Below, in pieces: positions 26,391 to 28,064 of a DNA stretch of 28,064 nt (its first letter is position 1; the number at the start of each line of letters is the position of its first letter). The position numbers were made by a program, and so were the translations under genes. Source of the DNA: JABMRP01 sp964444795. GTDB lineage: Bacteria > Planctomycetota > Planctomycetia > Pirellulales > Thermoguttaceae. The stretch is taken from NCBI GenBank assembly GCA_964444795.1, contig CAYUIQ010000103.1, forward strand, positions 1 to 28,064, read 5' to 3'. The notes beneath the pieces are model-generated. The model had not been told where the DNA came from and did no database searches. It was given only the letters and a program-made list of their open reading frames with translations.

Positions 26391-27929
26391 CTATTTCGTC
26401 TTCTTTCCCCACCGTGCCTCCCAGAGGGCCGTCAACTCTTCCACTCGCTGGGGATATTGCTTGGCAAGGTCTCGCGTCTCGGTGCGGTTTTCGGTGAGAT
26501 TGTAGAGTGCCCAGGGCCCCTTTCCCTCGCGGACCACCTTGAAATCGCCCTTGATTATCGCGTGCGTACCGGCGTGATTGAAGTAGTAGGCGTGGTCGTG
26601 CGGCTGCTTTCCGCCGCCGATCACCGCGGCGAGGCTCAAGCTCTCGTGCGGTGTAATCGTCCGGCCGTCGAACTCCGTGGGATACTCCGCGGCGGCCAGT
26701 TCCACGCAGGTTGCCATCATGTCCACCACGTGGCCTCGTTGCGCGGTGATCGAACCCGGCTGGTGTTTCAGGCCAGCCGGCCAATGCATGATCGCGGGCG
26801 TGCAAGACCCACCCTCATGCACGTTCATTTTGTAACGGCGTAGCGGCGTGTTCTGAGCGTTGGCCCAGTTGTGTCCGACGCTGCCGTAGGTCAACGGGCC
26901 GCCCATCGGGACGTCGAACACATCGCCCACCGCGACCGTTTGGCCGGCGGCCTTCGCCTTAGCGAGGATATTATTGGCCGTGTTGTACCCGTTCCCGCCA
27001 AGATGCTCGGGGCACGCGCCGTTGTCGTGGAAGTAAATGATCAGCGTGTTGTCGAGTTGCCCGGTGCGCTTCAGCGCGCCGACGATATTGCCGACGGCCC
27101 GGTCCATGTGATCGACCATGGCGGCGTAAATCGCCATATTACGCACCCGCCACGGCTTATGATCGACGGTTTCCCACGACTGGACGCGCGACTCCATGGG
27201 CGGCAACGGCCAGCGCTGCTTGTCGATGATCCCCATCTTGAGCATACGCGCATAACGGTCGTTGCGCAGCTTCTCCCATCCGTCGGCGTAACGTGGAAGG
27301 TACTTCTGGATCGCCTTTTCCGGGGCATGCATGGGCCAGTGCGCCGCGGTGAAAGCGACATATTGAAAGAACGGCTTCTCGCTCTTGGCAAACGTCTCGA
27401 TCTGCCTGACGGCCTCGGTGCCGATCTTGTCGGTATAATAAAAGTCTTCGGAGTCGGTCTCGACCGGTTCCGTGTTGCGAGTCAGCGTGTACGGATCCCA
27501 AAACGATCCGGCGCCGGTCATCGTTCCATAGAAGTCATCGAAGCCACGTTGGTTCGGTCCGTCTTTCTCCGGATTCATGCCGAGGTGCCACTTGCCGACC
27601 ATACCGGTCTGGTATCCGACGGGCTTGAGGACCTCGGCGATAGTAACTTGACCGGCACTAAGACCGTTGCTGTAACGACCACTCAAGAGCGTTGCTCGCG
27701 TCGGCCAGCACCGCGCGGTGTTGTGAAACGCAGTGAAGCGCAGTCCGCCGGCGGCCAGCGCGTCGAGATGGGGAGTCTCGATCTCGCCCCCAAAACACCC
27801 GAGGTCGGAGAAGCCCATGTCATCGGTCAGAATGATGAGAATGTTGGGCCGCTCCGCGGAGACGGCCGCACGGCAAGCAACCAGGGCAAGCAGCGACGCG
27901 AGCAAACAGACGTGGCGGTGATTGATCAT
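26391..27929 (-). CDS. Exported Cys-type arylsulfatase, possible lipoprotein
   Basis: With the ATG at 27929, preceded by a GGAGGG ribosome site about 5 bases upstream, the product has 512 residues; an upstream in-frame start at 27965 would add 12 residues ahead of the signal peptide. The metal pair is Asp36-Asp37 (LTDDMGFSD), the formylglycine site is CWPTR with Cys74, followed by GKWHLG and HDNGAC blocks. The signal region ends LVAC (16-19), which fits a lipobox with Cys19, but cleavage by signal peptidase I after AVSA is equally possible. Sulfate-ester hydrolysis is clear at family level; the substrate is unknown. The closest neighbour on the same strand is the BNR-like protein gene downstream. 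No good promoter was found upstream; a GC-rich palindrome begins about 90 bases before the start. Confidence 0.94.
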   Translation of the reverse strand: MINHRHVCLLASLLALVACRAAVSAERPNILIILTDDMGFSDLGCFGGEIETPHLDALAAGGLRFTAFHNTARCWPTRATLLSGRYSNGLSAGQVTIAEVLKPVGYQTGMVGKWHLGMNPEKDGPNQRGFDDFYGTMTGAGSFWDPYTLTRNTEPVETDSEDFYYTDKIGTEAVRQIETFAKSEKPFFQYVAFTAAHWPMHAPEKAIQKYLPRYADGWEKLRNDRYARMLKMGIIDKQRWPLPPMESRVQSWETVDHKPWRVRNMAIYAAMVDHMDRAVGNIVGALKRTGQLDNTLIIYFHDNGACPEHLGGNGYNTANNILAKAKAAGQTVAVGDVFDVPMGGPLTYGSVGHNWANAQNTPLRRYKMNVHEGGSCTPAIMHWPAGLKHQPGSITAQRGHVVDMMATCVELAAAEYPTEFDGRTITPHESLSLAAVIGGGKQPHDHAYYFNHAGTHAIIKGDFKVVREGKGPWALYNLTENRTETRDLAKQYPQRVEELTALWEARWGKKTK

Positions 27930-28019
27930 GAATCCCTCCTGCATTGTTGGGGCGCCGGTGTCCAATGACCCATAGTACTCAGCAACAGGCCAATGGACGG
28001 GTGGGGTGCCTGGGGTCGA

Positions 28020-28062
28020 CGCAGCGAGCCCCCAGAACGTAACGAACTGGGGGCTCGCTGCG
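28020..28062. repeat. Long GC-rich palindrome, probable dispersed repeat cut by the window end
   Basis: A perfect 16-base inverted repeat (CGCAGCGAGCCCCCAG at 28020-28035 and its complement at 28047-28062) encloses an 11-base loop. The flanking GGGGTCGA (28012-28019) suggests longer outer arms whose right half lies beyond the window. It has no T-tract. It resembles REP-like or MITE-like palindromes of planctomycete genomes; only one copy is in view. Confidence 0.6.
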
Positions 28063-28064
28063 CT

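Overview
The window reads as a chromosomal segment of a planctomycete, most likely a member of the Pirellulales. The reasons are the high G+C content with strong GC bias at third codon positions, the density of secreted Cys-type arylsulfatases (four in 28 kb), two Tat-exported Gfo/Idh/MocA-type oxidoreductases, a secreted PQQ-like propeller protein, and a TolB-like propeller joined to a hydrazine-synthase-alpha-like multihaem cytochrome. This combination is typical of the phylum. The assignment is an inference from gene content; no rRNA or other marker gene is present. I found no tRNA, rRNA, CRISPR array, transposase or integrase.

Left part (69-8321, minus strand): a tightly spaced four-gene cluster behind one good sigma70-like promoter (TTGACG-18-TATACT). 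In transcription order it holds a sulfatase, a Tat-exported oxidoreductase, a second sulfatase, and a 1184-residue protein that fuses a complete sulfatase to a complete GH32 beta-fructosidase with its own beta-sandwich module. It looks like a polysaccharide-utilisation operon that removes sulfate groups and cleaves a fructose-containing, possibly sulfated, glycan outside the cytoplasm. This fusion is the most unusual object in the window.

Middle part: on the plus strand (8522-10743) a secreted HExxH metallopeptidase is followed 35 bases later by an exported carbon-nitrogen hydrolase with an N-terminal beta-sandwich-like region. A convergent minus-strand gene (10833-12134) encodes a stand-alone FabF-type ketoacyl synthase with a complete Cys-His-Lys-His active site. 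Divergent from it is a giant secreted scaffold-like protein of 1853 residues (12368-17929) built from TPR-like, beta-propeller and HEAT-like regions. The shared control region holds a -10/-35 pair for the ketoacyl synthase, a TACAAT box for the giant gene, and an 8-base direct repeat with an 11-base period.

Right part: a minus-strand pair (21910 to 18006) of an exported oxidoreductase and a triheme propeller cytochrome, transcribed from a consensus-like promoter (TTGACA-17-TATTAG). Divergent from it is a PQQ-like propeller protein (22227-24755). Then come two more minus-strand genes, a BNR/sialidase-like secreted protein and a fourth sulfatase. Between them is a 29-codon hydrophobic reading frame with strong coding bias. 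The window ends inside a long GC-rich palindrome that looks like a dispersed repeat.

Most proteins encoded here carry signal peptides or Tat signals, so the region mainly serves the periplasm or cell surface. The ketoacyl synthase is the clear cytoplasmic exception. No sulfatase-maturing enzyme (FGE or anSME), transporter or regulator gene lies in the window, so those functions must be encoded elsewhere.
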